Source: Sepioteuthis lessoniana (Eukaryota > Mollusca > Cephalopoda > Myopsida > Loliginidae). Taken from it: DNA of 64,000 bases. A program made the position numbers and the translations under genes. Location of the stretch: assembly GCA_963585895.1 (NCBI GenBank), contig CAUZXS010004326.1:1-64000 (forward strand), given 5' to 3'. Below the pieces are notes generated by a model. That model saw only the letters and a list, made by a program, of their open reading frames with translations. It was not told the DNA's origin and ran no database searches. This document shows, in pieces, positions 43,550 through 54,229 of the stretch. The number at the start of each line of letters is the position of its first letter. The first letter of the stretch is position 1.

Positions 43550-43603
43550 GCCGTAAGTAAACTGTAAGAACAAAAGCTTTTGTTCTTACAGTTTGCTTAT
43601 GGC
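43550..43603. repeat. Near-perfect palindrome
   Basis: Bases 43559-43594 are a perfect 36-base palindrome centred on AAGCTT with no spacer (half-site AAACTGTAAGAACAAAAG). Extending to 43550-43603 gives 27-base arms with only two mismatches. It would extrude a cruciform or fold into a loop-less hairpin. It is not the end of any mobile element recognised here. Confidence 0.95.
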
Positions 43604-44021
43604 TTACTTCAGATAAGAAATAGAAAAAGAAATGAAAAAAATCTCTTTTACATAAACTTCCTCCCATATCACCTTGCCATTTTCATTTACCACCAAAGAT
43701 GAAAAAACTGAAATAAAGAATTGAAATTAGAATCAATAGTGCTGCAAACTGATATTCACTTTTGAAAAGATCCTTTCCTGATCAAAGAAAGATTTCTTTC
43801 TCAAATCATCACGTATCCTGTCAAACTGATCATTTTCAATGTCATGCACTTAACATCTTATATCACTTTTAAATTTTGGGCTCTCAAATAGTCAAAATAT
43901 CTAACAATCTTACCAGTTACTTTTCTCCATTTTGATCTCTCTATCTATATATATGTCTATATGTATCTATCTCTTTCTCTCTTTATATGCTCATTGACAT
44001 AATGGTTATTATGTTCCCCAA

Positions 44022-44092
44022 TGGCTATACCTCAGTGTAGTAGCTACTGAAAAGGGAGCCTTTGAGTTGTCCTTGATTATGGTTGGCCAAAT
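44022..44092 (+). mobile_element. SINE family A, fragment A6
   Basis: 'acctcagtgtagtagctact', 'gaaaagggagcctttgagtt' and 'ccttgattatggttggcc' are the 3' part of family A. A (TA)n tract follows at 44093-44116. Confidence 0.8.
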
Positions 44093-44294
44093 GATATATA
44101 TATATATATATATATAATGTAGTTTGTTTCTTGAGTCTTAAGAAACCGGAAGTACTAGTTCTGCCATTGGATAAGGAAAATGAAAATACCTGTTCAATTA
44201 TTGCTATTTATCAAAAAACAGAGGTAGATCTCTCACAGAAGCTAATATCTAACTGGAATCTTGTGTCTAATTTATATGTTACCTAACTGAGCAA

Positions 44295-44298
44295 TTGT

Positions 44299-44337
<39 letters not shown>

Positions 44338-44358
44338 AACCAGGCAACTATATCTATG

Positions 44359-44392
<34 letters not shown>

Positions 44393-44445
44393 TGAGTGTG
44401 TGTATATATATTGCGCATGTGCTTTGTTTGTTTCAGGTGTTGTAA

Positions 44446-44483
<38 letters not shown>

Positions 44484-44485
44484 TG

Positions 44486-44547
<62 letters not shown>

Positions 44548-44582
44548 TGCGCATGTGCTTTGATTGTTTCAGGTGTTGTCTA
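44295..44582. repeat. Compound TA/GT microsatellite with duplicated unique block
   Basis: TA tracts at about 44301-44334, 44360-44390, 44446-44482 and 44503-44545, plus (GT)n at about 44485-44505. The block 'gcgcatgtgctttg.ttgttt' + 'caggtgttgt' occurs at about 44412 and 44548, so a segment of roughly 136 bases is duplicated in tandem. Confidence 0.88.
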
Positions 44583-44589
44583 CTGTGCA

Positions 44590-45575
44590 ACAAACTAGAG
44601 TTAGTTAGGCACTGTTTGTGAAGAAAGCAGCACTATAATGCAATTAACTCCTTCATAAATTTGGAAATGACATGCTGTACTGCATGGTATTAAGGCTGGA
44701 AGCTCCAGTACAAAGATTTCAAAGAGTTTGGGTGTCAGTCTAAGGACAGTGCAGAGGATTAAAAAAAACTTCCAAATTTGTTGGTGAAATCCAGGCATTG
44801 ACAATTATCTCATCATATCAATCAGGTTCATAGCCAGGGATATAAGAGGCTGAGTTTCTTATCAAGTAGGTAGTGCAGGAAGACATTTTGTATTTCTCAT
44901 ATGAGATGAGAAAAGGCCATAATAACAGGCCATAAAAGACAAGAGGAAAAACTGCACTGCAAAGCTTTTCAGCAAATGCAAGCAATACCCTCCAATCAAA
45001 CAAGCTTTGGTTTTTCTCAGATGAGAAAATCTTCTGCCAGGATCAGATGGTAGACTCACAAAACAATTGTTGGCTTTCTCTCTCCCTACAAGATTTACCG
45101 ATATAGATGAAAACCAAACACCCAGTCTACATCACAGTGTTTTGGATGGTCACAAGTGATGGTGATGTTATGCCTCCATTCAACTTTTCACATGGCCTTA
45201 GACTCAACTCAGAGACCTACATTAAGTGTATGGAAGAAGTAGTGCTGGCTTCAATGGAGAGAGTGGCTGCTTGAAGACCCTGTGCCAAGCCATACAAGCA
45301 GGAGAACCCAGTCTTAGCTGCCAGAGTTTCTATGGCCACATCAGTCCTTAACATGTAGCCACCTAAATTCTCAGTTTGCAATCTCTTTGATTATTATGTG
45401 TGTGGTGCATTTGAGTGAGTGACCAACGAAACATTGTATAACAATAAAGATGAACTGAATGAGAGAATAATAGCAGCATTTACCAATTTAAACAAAGGAA
45501 CTGTTGGTAAGGCTTGCAGGAGATTCCAAAGTCATCTGGAGGCAGTGGTTGAAGCTAATGGTGATTGCTTTGAAT
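44590..45575 (+). pseudogene. Decayed mariner-family transposase
   Basis: Reading across several frames, the plus strand gives SLRTVQRIKKNFQIC-like residues near 44745, FSDEKIFCQDQMVDSQNN near 45015 (first catalytic aspartate), VFWMVTSDGDVMPPFNF near 45135, YIKCMEEVVLASMERVAA near 45212, NLFDYYVCGAFE near 45380 (third aspartate region), and then an intact C-terminal run DELNERIIAAFTNLNKG, VGKACRRFQSHLEAVVEANG ending at TAA near 45577. The block that normally carries the second aspartate is missing or scrambled after 45280, and several stops occur. It belongs to the IS630/Tc1/mariner group; the closest subfamily is uncertain. Confidence 0.82.
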
Positions 45576-45699
45576 AAATTTAATCTATAGTATTTCAAGA
45601 TATTTTCCTGTAATTTTGGAAAATATATCTGATAAAGTGAGATGTTAGGGTTATTTTTATTTTTGCATATCTTAAACAATTGATCCATAATACCCCCCT

Positions 45700-45721
45700 C
45701 TCTCTCTTTCTCTCACTCTAT

Positions 45722-45753
<32 letters not shown>

Positions 45754-45765
45754 CACACCCTTGCA
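45700..45765. repeat. CT, TA and CA microsatellite cluster
   Basis: (CT)n with interruptions, then TA and CA repeats. The 69-residue frame overlapping it has no recognisable domain. Confidence 0.85.
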
Positions 45766-45962
45766 TATAAGTATCACTAATCTGTTAACCTTTTTACTCT
45801 TACAGTATTCACTAATTATTAGAACAGAAAAAATGAAACCTAGAACTTTTCTGAGAAGATATAGAGAAAATCAAACCAGAAAAAAGTAATTATATCATAG
45901 GACTACAAAATTAATTATGAATTAAATTAAATTAATATCTAAATAATTTTCACCTGACTGTA

Positions 45963-46568
45963 TGTTATATTCTGAGTTGTGGGCGAGAAATGCGTATGGT
46001 TGCAAAACAAAGAACGTATAGATACTCACAATAACACAGTAATGATGTTATAGAAAATTTTTTATAAATAGATTAAGTACAGAGAGTAGAATGGAGAAAT
46101 ATGTTCACAGTTGAAGAATGAATTCAGTGGTAGTAGTTACAAAGTTCATGTACCGTACTTGTCTCGTGGTGAAGGGATGGTTTTCTCGGAATTAGGACGG
46201 CGTTGGTAGCTGCGGCAATCGTGTGATGTATCGAATGACAGGCGCCGGACGGTGCGTAGAATCCTTAACACGGGTCGTGTGAAGGAACAAGTCTGTGTGA
46301 TGATTACTTGGTCCGTCTATTTATATATTTTTTGTAGGCTCACAAACGGCAATTTTTGTGCCCCGCGGGAAGTGTTCCGATTGGATATTTATTAATGTAT
46401 TTTTTTTTGTTAATTTATCGCAAACGGAAGTTCTGCGCGGAGCCCATGCGTGAGCGAGTAACTTTTCATTTTGAGTTGAGAACTCAAAGTGTTAACTTCC
46501 GTTTTTTTTTTCTTTTCTTTTCTTTCTTTTTGTTTTTTCAAATCAAGGCAAGATCTCGTCTTGTAACA
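45963..46568 (-). mobile_element. Probable solo LTR
   Basis: 606 bases with ends TGTTAT...GTAACA, which form a short terminal inverted repeat, and a 4-base flanking duplication TGTA (45959-45962 and 46569-46572). On the minus strand a TATA box 'tatataaatag' at about 46314-46325 is followed by CG-rich leader-like sequence ('cacgacccgtgttaagg', 'ccgtccggcgcctgtc'), unlike the AT-rich surroundings. No coding region remains. The open frame 46356-46733 is not supported. Confidence 0.62.
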
Positions 46569-47134
46569 TGTAGTACATATATACATACAAGGTTTAAAGC
46601 AAAAATTATTTTAATCTTACAGAAATATTTGTTTTGCAGTTATTCAAAATGGCAACAAATCAAACAGAATGCTGTAGGCTGGAACAGAGTTCTGCCATCA
46701 ATTTTTGCTGGCTCAGAGGTACAAACCATATGAAACTTTAAGAAGAATGTGGGATGTGTATCGAGAAGCATTTTTTCGTAAAAAAAATTTACAAATGGGC
46801 TAAACAAGCCTGAGTTAAAAAGACATTGACTCTCCAGTAAAGGAAAAGTTCTAGGCACAGTAGTTACTAAAAAAGGTCATGCTGACAGTCTTCTGGGAGG
46901 TGCAACTGTAAACAGTACTTCTTAGCCAACTTTCTCAGCAAAATTCCTTTCATATATATATATATATATATAATCTACTGACATATGTATACATACATTA
47001 CATGTATGTGTACATATACACAGACATATATGGAGATGAATATTTACTGCATATATTTTTGTGTGGTGATAAAAGGTGACAGATTATTTTTGTTTTTGAC
47101 AATGAACGAGAGAATGGCTGGTTGGTGGGTTTAC

Positions 47135-47226
47135 GTTGCTTTATTTGTTTAATGGAATATCAAACTTTGTTGGTGATTTAATGCCAAAACCATCCTTGAA
47201 GAAGAATAGTATAATACTATTTAACT
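47135..47226 (-). mobile_element. SINE family B, tail fragment
   Basis: 'gtttaatggaatatcaaact', 'ggtgatttaatgccaaaacc' and 'agtataatactatttaac' are the 3' part of family B on the minus strand. The head is absent; a (TA)n tract follows. 46573-47134 otherwise holds a short TA tract near 46955 and no gene. Confidence 0.75.
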
Positions 47227-47270
47227 TATATATACATATACAAAACCCACACAGTTTTCAATGTATGTGA

Positions 47271-47319
<49 letters not shown>

Positions 47320-47463
47320 TATTTATGACATCTATCTTTCTCTGGTGACAAAAGGTGACAGAGTTTAACTCTACAGTTCATGATTTCTTACAAATCCATA
47401 TGCCTTCAATGTCAAAATTGATTACTTAATTCTGAAACAAAATGTCTTGTGGGTCACCAAATA

Positions 47464-47505
<42 letters not shown>

Positions 47506-47599
47506 GTTGTTAGTCTAATGAGAAAAAAGTAAATATTCTAAAATGAATAGGTCCACAAATGATTTCAAATTTGGTATTTAGCTTTTTATTGCCATTTCA

Positions 47600-47815
47600 T
47601 ATACTTGTGTTGTACATTTGTTTTGGACTTTTATGTCTTCTTCAATCAATTTGACTGCTAAGTTTTGGCTGTTTTCTTTTATAGTAAAGATAGTTTTAAT
47701 AGTTTGTTTTGATTTTGTTTAATTCCAGCTTTGTATCGGTGAATATCCCATCGGAGTTAATTGTTCATGAAAACCTCTAGTCTATGTAAATGTTTTTTGT
47801 ATATACATAAGTATG
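47600..47815 (-). repeat. Left inverted repeat of the Penelope-like element
   Basis: Pairs with 49312-49515. The boundary at the left is near 'acttgtgttgtacatttg'. Confidence 0.85.
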
Positions 47816-48054
47816 TATTTTGTATGTGTGTATGTTCACACATGTATAGATGGCTGTACACTCATGTATATATATACTTGTACACATATTTTAAAGGTTA
47901 TTGGGTGAATTTTTGTCCTTTGTTCTTTCCATTCCAATGTTTTTTATTTATTTTTTTATATATGTATTTATATATATGTGTGTGTGTGTGCACATGCATA
48001 TATGAATGTACACATATTTATTCATTCATATATATTTTTTCAAGGGTGTTGGGT

Positions 48055-48610
48055 GGATCTATATGGAATCATGGGGAAAAAACACAGCACCCCATAGAAA
48101 CAGAATTTATTAGATCACGGAAAAGATATCTGGATAACTGTTTCATATTTGGGAAATGCTCATGGGGCAACATTAACAATTTACACCACTTCCTCCAAAA
48201 CCTACACCCTATTTGAAGAACTACCATCTTTAGACATTCTCATTAAAAATCAAAATGGCCAAATTATCTCAAATATTTACCACAAACCCACAGACACCCA
48301 TCAATACTTCATCTAAATTTGGAGAATACACAACCCATAGTGTTTCAAAATGCAAAAATAAAAGATGTCAGGTATGTAATATAATCATAAAAAGAAAATT
48401 CTCTGCCTCCGAAAATCCCCAAAATAACATTCATAATAAATTAAGATCTAAGTTCCAATTCAAAAAAATTATATTCTACATAATCAAATACACAAGCTGC
48501 AATGAAATATACATTGGTTAAACCCAAGGACTTGAACAATAATCTCTTTACATAAAATCAAATTTGAATTACTAGAAAATGAATGCAGTCAGGGAGACTT
48601 TGAAATAATA
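48055..48610 (+). pseudogene. Penelope-like RT and GIY-YIG endonuclease, broken
   Basis: The first frame has RSRKRYLDNCFIFGKCSWGN near 48115. This is the catalytic box region, reading YLDN where the family usually has two aspartates. A frame change follows, with residues for LDIL.KNQNGQIISNIYHK-type sequence in shifted frames near 48230-48285. The ORF at 48255-48521 then gives SKCKNKRCQVCNIIIK, FQFKKIIFYIIKYTSCNEIY and IG, which is the cysteine-bearing linker and the start of a GIY-YIG-type endonuclease. A TAA follows, with further homologous residues (LEQ, LYIKSNLNY) to about 48610. Dead copy. Confidence 0.82.
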
Positions 48611-48659
48611 CTAATATACCATGTTATATAATTAAGAAATGATTTTTTTTATATTAATC

Positions 48660-49110
48660 ATTTTTTGTAAATTATATTTTATCATTCAGTTTGGTCAGGC
48701 TTTGAGTCATTTGGTGCAGTTTGATGCTCGTGCAGAAAGGATATGACAATCACCATTTGTCATAATAAACCCCCAGACAGGAAATGGGGCTGGAGTGTAG
48801 ATGACGTCATGCACAGAAGAGATGGTCCTGAGAATTTGAGGATTTTAAAAAGACATCAGTTGAGATTGGACCATTGAGGCGAGAGTTGCGTTGTCTACCA
48901 CTGTGGCAGCGGTTGAATTTTTCGGATCTTGACCGGCAGAGATGAATTGAGATCTTAAACATCATAAGATGTGCTGCGGATTGGGGTGGGGTCAGCATAG
49001 TATGGTTAACAAAAACTTTTAAGAACTGTGTCTCTTTCCTCGTGTCGCCATGGACCCAAGCCAGAAATTAATAAACCCGTTCGTATCTGAAACGAAAGAG
49101 TCCACCTGTA
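48660..49110. other. GC-richer insert of unknown type, possibly an LTR
   Basis: Between the Penelope coding end and its right repeat lies sequence of different composition, with 'gagtgtagatgacgtcatgc', 'gcgttgtctaccactgtggc', 'cttgaccggcagagatga' and AATAAA near 49067. The presence of a CRE-like TGACGTCA and a polyadenylation signal would fit an LTR, but ends and a target duplication were not found. Confidence 0.3.
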
Positions 49111-49311
49111 TTTATATATGTATTTGTATTACAGTTGTGATTGATATCATTTTGGGTGGCTATGAGAAGTATACAACAACCAGACTGGTAACTACACATT
49201 GCTCCAAAAACAGCATGTACACACAATGTATGTGTGTATAAGTGTATTTATACATGAGTGTACATACATGTATGCAGTCATCTAGAATACATACTTATAT
49301 ATATATATATA

Positions 49312-49515
49312 TATATATACACAAAAAACAAAAAAAAATCACCTAGACTAGAGGTCTTCACAAGCAATTAACTCCAATGGGATATTCACAGACACAAATC
49401 TGGAACTGAATAAAATCAAAACAACCTATCAAAACAATCTTTGCTACAAAAGAAAACACCCAGAACTTAGAAGTCAAATCAACTGAAGAGGACATAAAAA
49501 GTCCAAAACACTTGT
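49312..49515 (+). repeat. Right inverted repeat of the Penelope-like element
   Basis: Pairs with 47600-47815. A (TA)n tract at about 49287-49310 adjoins it. Confidence 0.85.
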
Positions 49516-49639
49516 AGCTTTTAAGCATATTAAATAATGATAATGAGACTTACTTTCACTCAGACTCCAGTGAAAAATCATCAACTAATGCTAGTGTGAA
49601 AAACTCTCAAAAGAGCAGTGGACCTATTTACTTTAATAT

Positions 49640-49835
49640 GTATAGCCACTAATTGTTTGGCTCAGAAATTACAATCCCTCCACAACAATTGTCTCTTGCT
49701 ACAATTCCACCAATGCCAGTGATGAAATGGACATTAACACCATCTACAACAAGCTATCTTCCTTTGTTTGATACATTCCCAAACACAACATTCTAATCAT
49801 CAATGGAGACATGAATGCCCATATAGGTTTATAAT
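49640..49835 (+). pseudogene. Endonuclease fragment of an RTE-like LINE
   Basis: One frame reads YNPSTTIVSCYNSTNASDEM, DINTIYNKLSSFV, a TGA, then YIPKHNILIINGDMNAHIG. The GDMNA motif is the core of the apurinic-type endonuclease of LINEs that nicks the target DNA. Only about 65 codons are left; the ends are abrupt. Probably the same LINE family as at 28.5 kb, because the other copies lack this 5' region. Confidence 0.8.
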
Positions 49836-51240
49836 GCCCTTCTTAACTGTATCTATCCTGAAATCGAAAAAATTCTATTAAAAATTCAAAAGTGGTTTTT
49901 GGAGAAATCAGTCCACAACTTTTCAGGTTCTGACGTTGAATCATCAGAGGAGTACGTGCATGGAAAATATTGCTTTGTAGGTGAAAGCAAGAGCACAATT
50001 TCCTTCATTCCTTTTATTTTAGCTTCCTTGGAAATACATCAAAGCAACCCTCACATGATGCTTTGCATGCAAAGTTAATTATAGGAAGTATGGGGTCAGG
50101 CAGAGGTCAGGGCAAGCTGTGTTACCATTTTTTTTATCTGACTCCATTCTGAAGTTATTTTATTTTTACCCCACATTGACTTGTTGATAAAACTCCTTGA
50201 ACAAGAAGGCCCAAAAAGAATTATATAAAAGAAGATAGCAATAGATAAGAGGCAAAGACGTTTTTTCTTATTTTTCCTTTATTTCCTGGGTTCAACAACC
50301 ATTCAATGGGTGAGGGAATTTTCCCTGAATACAATTGAAATGGTTGAATCCCCCAGTCAAGGTGTTTAAAAATACATTAATTGTTTCTTGGTATAAATGT
50401 GACCTCATTTGTTATTTTAAAGCTTTAACAATGTGTTGGTCACTTTTGGGAGTTTGTCCAAGTCCAGTGTTTTAGTTCCTAGTTCGATAGGTCCATTTTG
50501 TAGCTTTTTATATTTTGACCTACTGTTAACTGAGACAGTTGCTACTAGTGAAAGGGGTAGCCAACACGTCGTCCAAAGATGAACACGTGGCGTCCTCCAT
50601 TAGTGATCAAGGTGTTGTCACTCTGCTGGTCACTGCTGAAAGAGAATGAGCTTCTTCCTTTTGTTGGGAGGTCCCTTTTTCTTTATGCATGCATCTCCCC
50701 TGTCAGAAGCCTCTGGGAGTTTCTGCATATTTTAATAATTTTCTTTTTTAATTCAATTTAAATTTATTTATTTATTTATTCCCTACAGAAGTATAAACAC
50801 AAAACATTGAATTAAGGATCTGTGCTTGGGCGAATTCTCCCAGTGAGTCTACCATGTATCGAAAACTTTAGGAAACAAATGATTTTTGAATTATTTACAT
50901 TAAAGCTTTGCTGGTGGAATGAGTGTTATGATATAAACAAGGAACACAACACTTAACTTTTGTTTACATGTGAGTCACACATTGCTTTCAGTGTCAGTCT
51001 TATTTTGTTTTCTGCACACAATATCTAAAAACAAGCCCCACAAATGTCATGTTCTTGTAAGATGGACACTTTTGTGTTATCATAGAAGGCAGGAAAATAG
51101 GGTTGTATGCTATGACTGAGATGAATATTCATCTTTTGAAATTCAAATCGTCAATCATGACAAAATTTCAACATACACCAACTGAGAAATAAAGAAATGT
51201 CAGACATGCTGTCTTCACAGGAAACGCTTATTCAATCGGA
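49836..51240. other. No recognisable gene
   Basis: An imperfect hairpin lies near 50290-50360 ('gggttcaacaaccattcaat' facing 'attgaaatggttgaatcccc'). Short frames such as 50579-50761 show no domain. Confidence 0.5.
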
Positions 51241-51244
51241 TTTT

Positions 51245-51870
51245 AAACTATATTAGTCTATGTTAGGATTCTTGAAAATACACCTACCCAAGTTCAATCC
51301 TTGCTACATAACCTTGAACAAGCAGCAGGAGGCATTGGCCTCTACATGAAAGCAAATAAACAGAGTTCATGTGTTTTAAACAAGAAGGAGCTATCTAAGT
51401 GGCAGGTCTCTTAGATTCACAAGTTCACATTCTTCAGTTGCAATATCTCATCTACTGAAAGTGATGTTAACATACATTTAGCAAAGGTGTGGAATGCAAT
51501 TGACAGGTTATCAATCATATAGAAATGAAACACATTGAAAAAAAGCTAGATGGGAACAAAACATGAATACTATGTGCTGTTTTAAACAAATCCTGGAAGC
51601 AACACCCCACAAAACAGCAGCTCTACTGTCACTTACCTTCTATCTCACAAACCATTCAAATAAGACAAACAAGAATTATGGGACCCTGCTGGAGAAACAA
51701 GGACAAACTCATAAGCAATATTCTCTTTTGAACTCTTATACATGGACGTGACAGTGCTGACCAACCAGTAAAGACTTACATCAGCTGTGTGCGGACACTA
51801 GATATAGTTTGAAGGACTTGCCAGAAGTGATAGTGTGGAGCTCGAGTTCTCTCTCCATCAGCATTGATAG
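51245..51870 (+). pseudogene. Highly decayed RTE-like LINE fragment
   Basis: Scattered matches to the copy at 28.5 kb in the same order: SLLHNLEQAAGGIGLYMKA near 51300, ISSTESDVNIHLAKVWNAID near 51445, then residues of the C-terminal region near 51590-51830. Stops in all frames. The ATG tail is not preserved. Confidence 0.78.
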
Positions 51871-52529
51871 ATAGATCGATAGAGAGATATCAAAAAGTTC
51901 ATAATCATGAAAAGTTATTTATTTTACCTAACAAATATTTGTTTTTTATCATAGTTCTTATTAGTGTTGTTATTTTTGTGGTAAATATTAATCATATAAA
52001 TTAAATGTTATTCAGTGAAAATTTAATATCAAAATTCAGCTGATGATTATTTATCAATCTATGGACTTATTGATCCATTCTTGTACAGGTATTGCTTGCA
52101 GTGCATAGGTCACTGATGTTACTTTATTAGATGATCTTTTGATTAAGGTCACATGTCATACAATAAAATGTCTTTCTCTGAATTCTTTTTAAGTATGTAT
52201 AATGCTATGAAACCTACTTTCTCTGAAATACTGGAAGAGTGTCAAGAATTGTAAAGAAAGAGAAATGAAGTTTGGCAATTGTGATCTGAATTCAGTCGTT
52301 TGGCAACGTGTGTCAGGAAGTCGGGAAAAGTATTCAATGATTTCCTGTAACAAAAGACAGTAAGACCATATTTTAGTTATCATTTGAAACTTAATTTTAG
52401 TACTGACATTGTTTTCATTTTAATTGAATTTATTTCATTTCACTAAGAAATTATATTTTAGAATATGCAAAACTTATTAATGATCAATCAGCTTTTTACC
52501 GAAACAGTATCAAGTTGGAAGTACTCACC

Positions 52530-52890
52530 TTATGGAACCATTCATTAATCATGCAACTACACACTGGAATGCATTATCAGTGATGTATTTCCTGGAGTCA
52601 TCAACAGTTTTGGCTCTTCATAACATCAGACTTTCTCTCCCAGCTGAAGGGATCAGTTCCCATCTAGCATTCCAGCTTAATTCCCGCAAGGTTTCAAAAC
52701 TTCATTCAATTATTTTTCATGGAGGCTGTAAAAAGGTTGGAGGAGAGGCTAGTCATCACCATCCTGACGTTATTCTAATTAGTTCCATTTACTAGCCTAA
52801 AAACTACTATAATAATCAATTCACCACAATGACACAATAATTCCGAAAATCTTTCACACTCCAACCACAAAAACAAGCCAGTTACTCAAT
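52530..52890 (+). repeat. Dispersed repeat shared with 58.67 kb
   Basis: From about 52719 ('ggctgtaaaaaggttggagg', 'attagttccatttactagcc', 'ccgaaaatctttcacactcc') it parallels 58668-58830. The 87-residue frame 52532-52795 contains part of this repeat and shows no known domain. 51871-52529 holds nothing recognised. Confidence 0.6.
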
Positions 52891-54070
52891 GAGTGTCTCA
52901 CATATTTACATAGATGTGAAGGAGGCAGGGATGATTAAAAATCTTATTTACAAAAATTTTGTTTACTATACAATATACCCAATAAAAAAACAAATGAGTA
53001 CAATAAATATATACAGATAAAAGAAAAAGAAACATTAGTATTATAAGAAAGTTATCCTTGAGACAGCTGTGTACCTGGATGTAAAAAGGCCAAGGGTAGA
53101 AGGAGAAGGCAGGATGGAAGGGATTTGAGGATGTGAGTTGGGATGGGGAGAGGCAGAAGTGATTTCGGCATGGCCAGACAGGTGGAAGCGACTAGGGTCT
53201 CCACGAGGCAAGACTTGAAAAAAAGACAGCTTGGTAACAAATAGTGTGAGCAGACCACCCAACACTACAAACAGAACCAAGAAGACAATTTTGAGCCCTA
53301 CAAAACCAAACATCAACATCACTCTTAAAACAGTCTTAAATACAGCCAGAAAATATACAGAAAGACAATAGGACATTCACCAACCATAGAAAGGTGTATT
53401 ATAATTTTAACTTTGTTCTCTTAAAGACTATTGACCACTAAAGGAATGTACTTTAGCAACTCTTTCATATTTCTTATATAAACATATTTAAATGTCTTAC
53501 CACATTGCTTATTCTTTATTACAACCCATATGGGGGTGTCATTAAAATTTCCCATAGTATTGAAACCATCCTCATAGACCAACAAGGCAGAAAAACTAGT
53601 TCACTGGTTGAAAGAGAACAATAAAAAAAAAACCTGTTTCCTTTGCACCTGTCATTAAATTTGTTGTTAAAATGTACACAATACAACAACATAGACAAAA
53701 GAAGATTCACAACAAAGCAATACAAACAGAAATCCATCTATATATCAACAAGTACAGTATAAAAAATATTACAAATGTTCAAAATATAGTTTGTCAAATA
53801 TTCATGTGTATGTGTGTGAGTGTGTTATTATCTTGGTGGATGCAAGTAGACTAAATATTAACAGTGTCCTAAAGGCTATATGTGCATCTTGATAAAATAT
53901 TTCACACAAAAGTACTAATACACAGGCCTTTTGTCTCTTCCTGGTTTTGCCGAAGCGTCTTAGGTTCTATGAAATCTTTCGACTGATTGGCAGAACAGGA
54001 GAAGAAAGAACTTGCTTACTATACATGCACCCATTGTATGTTTCTGAGGGTACAGCTGGGATTCAGAATC
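52891..54070. other. No recognisable gene
   Basis: Several short frames (for example minus strand 53041-53376, rich in F, L and V) were inspected and have no recognisable domain or repeat. Confidence 0.45.
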
Positions 54071-54229
54071 TAAGAGAGTGAATTATCAGAAATGTAGAGT
54101 GTATATAGTTAACCTTGTCACGTGATCAACTCCAAATACACTATTTTGCGCAAGACAAAATCAAAAGTGCAGACGTAATTGGGAGCACAAATCACGTGAC
54201 TTCCCTGACCAATAGATCCCCAAAACTAA

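Larger units (their letters stand above)
47600..49515 (+). mobile_element. Penelope-like element with inverted terminal repeats
   Basis: About 1.9 kb. 47600-47815 and 49312-49515 are inverted copies of each other ('ttttggacttttatgtcttc', 'ccatcggagttaattgttca', 'aacctctagtctatgtaaa'), about 75-80 % alike by eye. Between them is coding sequence of a Penelope-like reverse transcriptase with its GIY-YIG endonuclease. Inverted or direct terminal repeats are known in this group. Only the C-terminal part of the protein is recognisable, so the copy is truncated. Confidence 0.82.

Noticed and set aside
53041-53376. 111-codon minus-strand frame with hydrophobic segments
   Set aside because: No start context, domain or repeat support; the antisense frames are similarly open, so probably chance.
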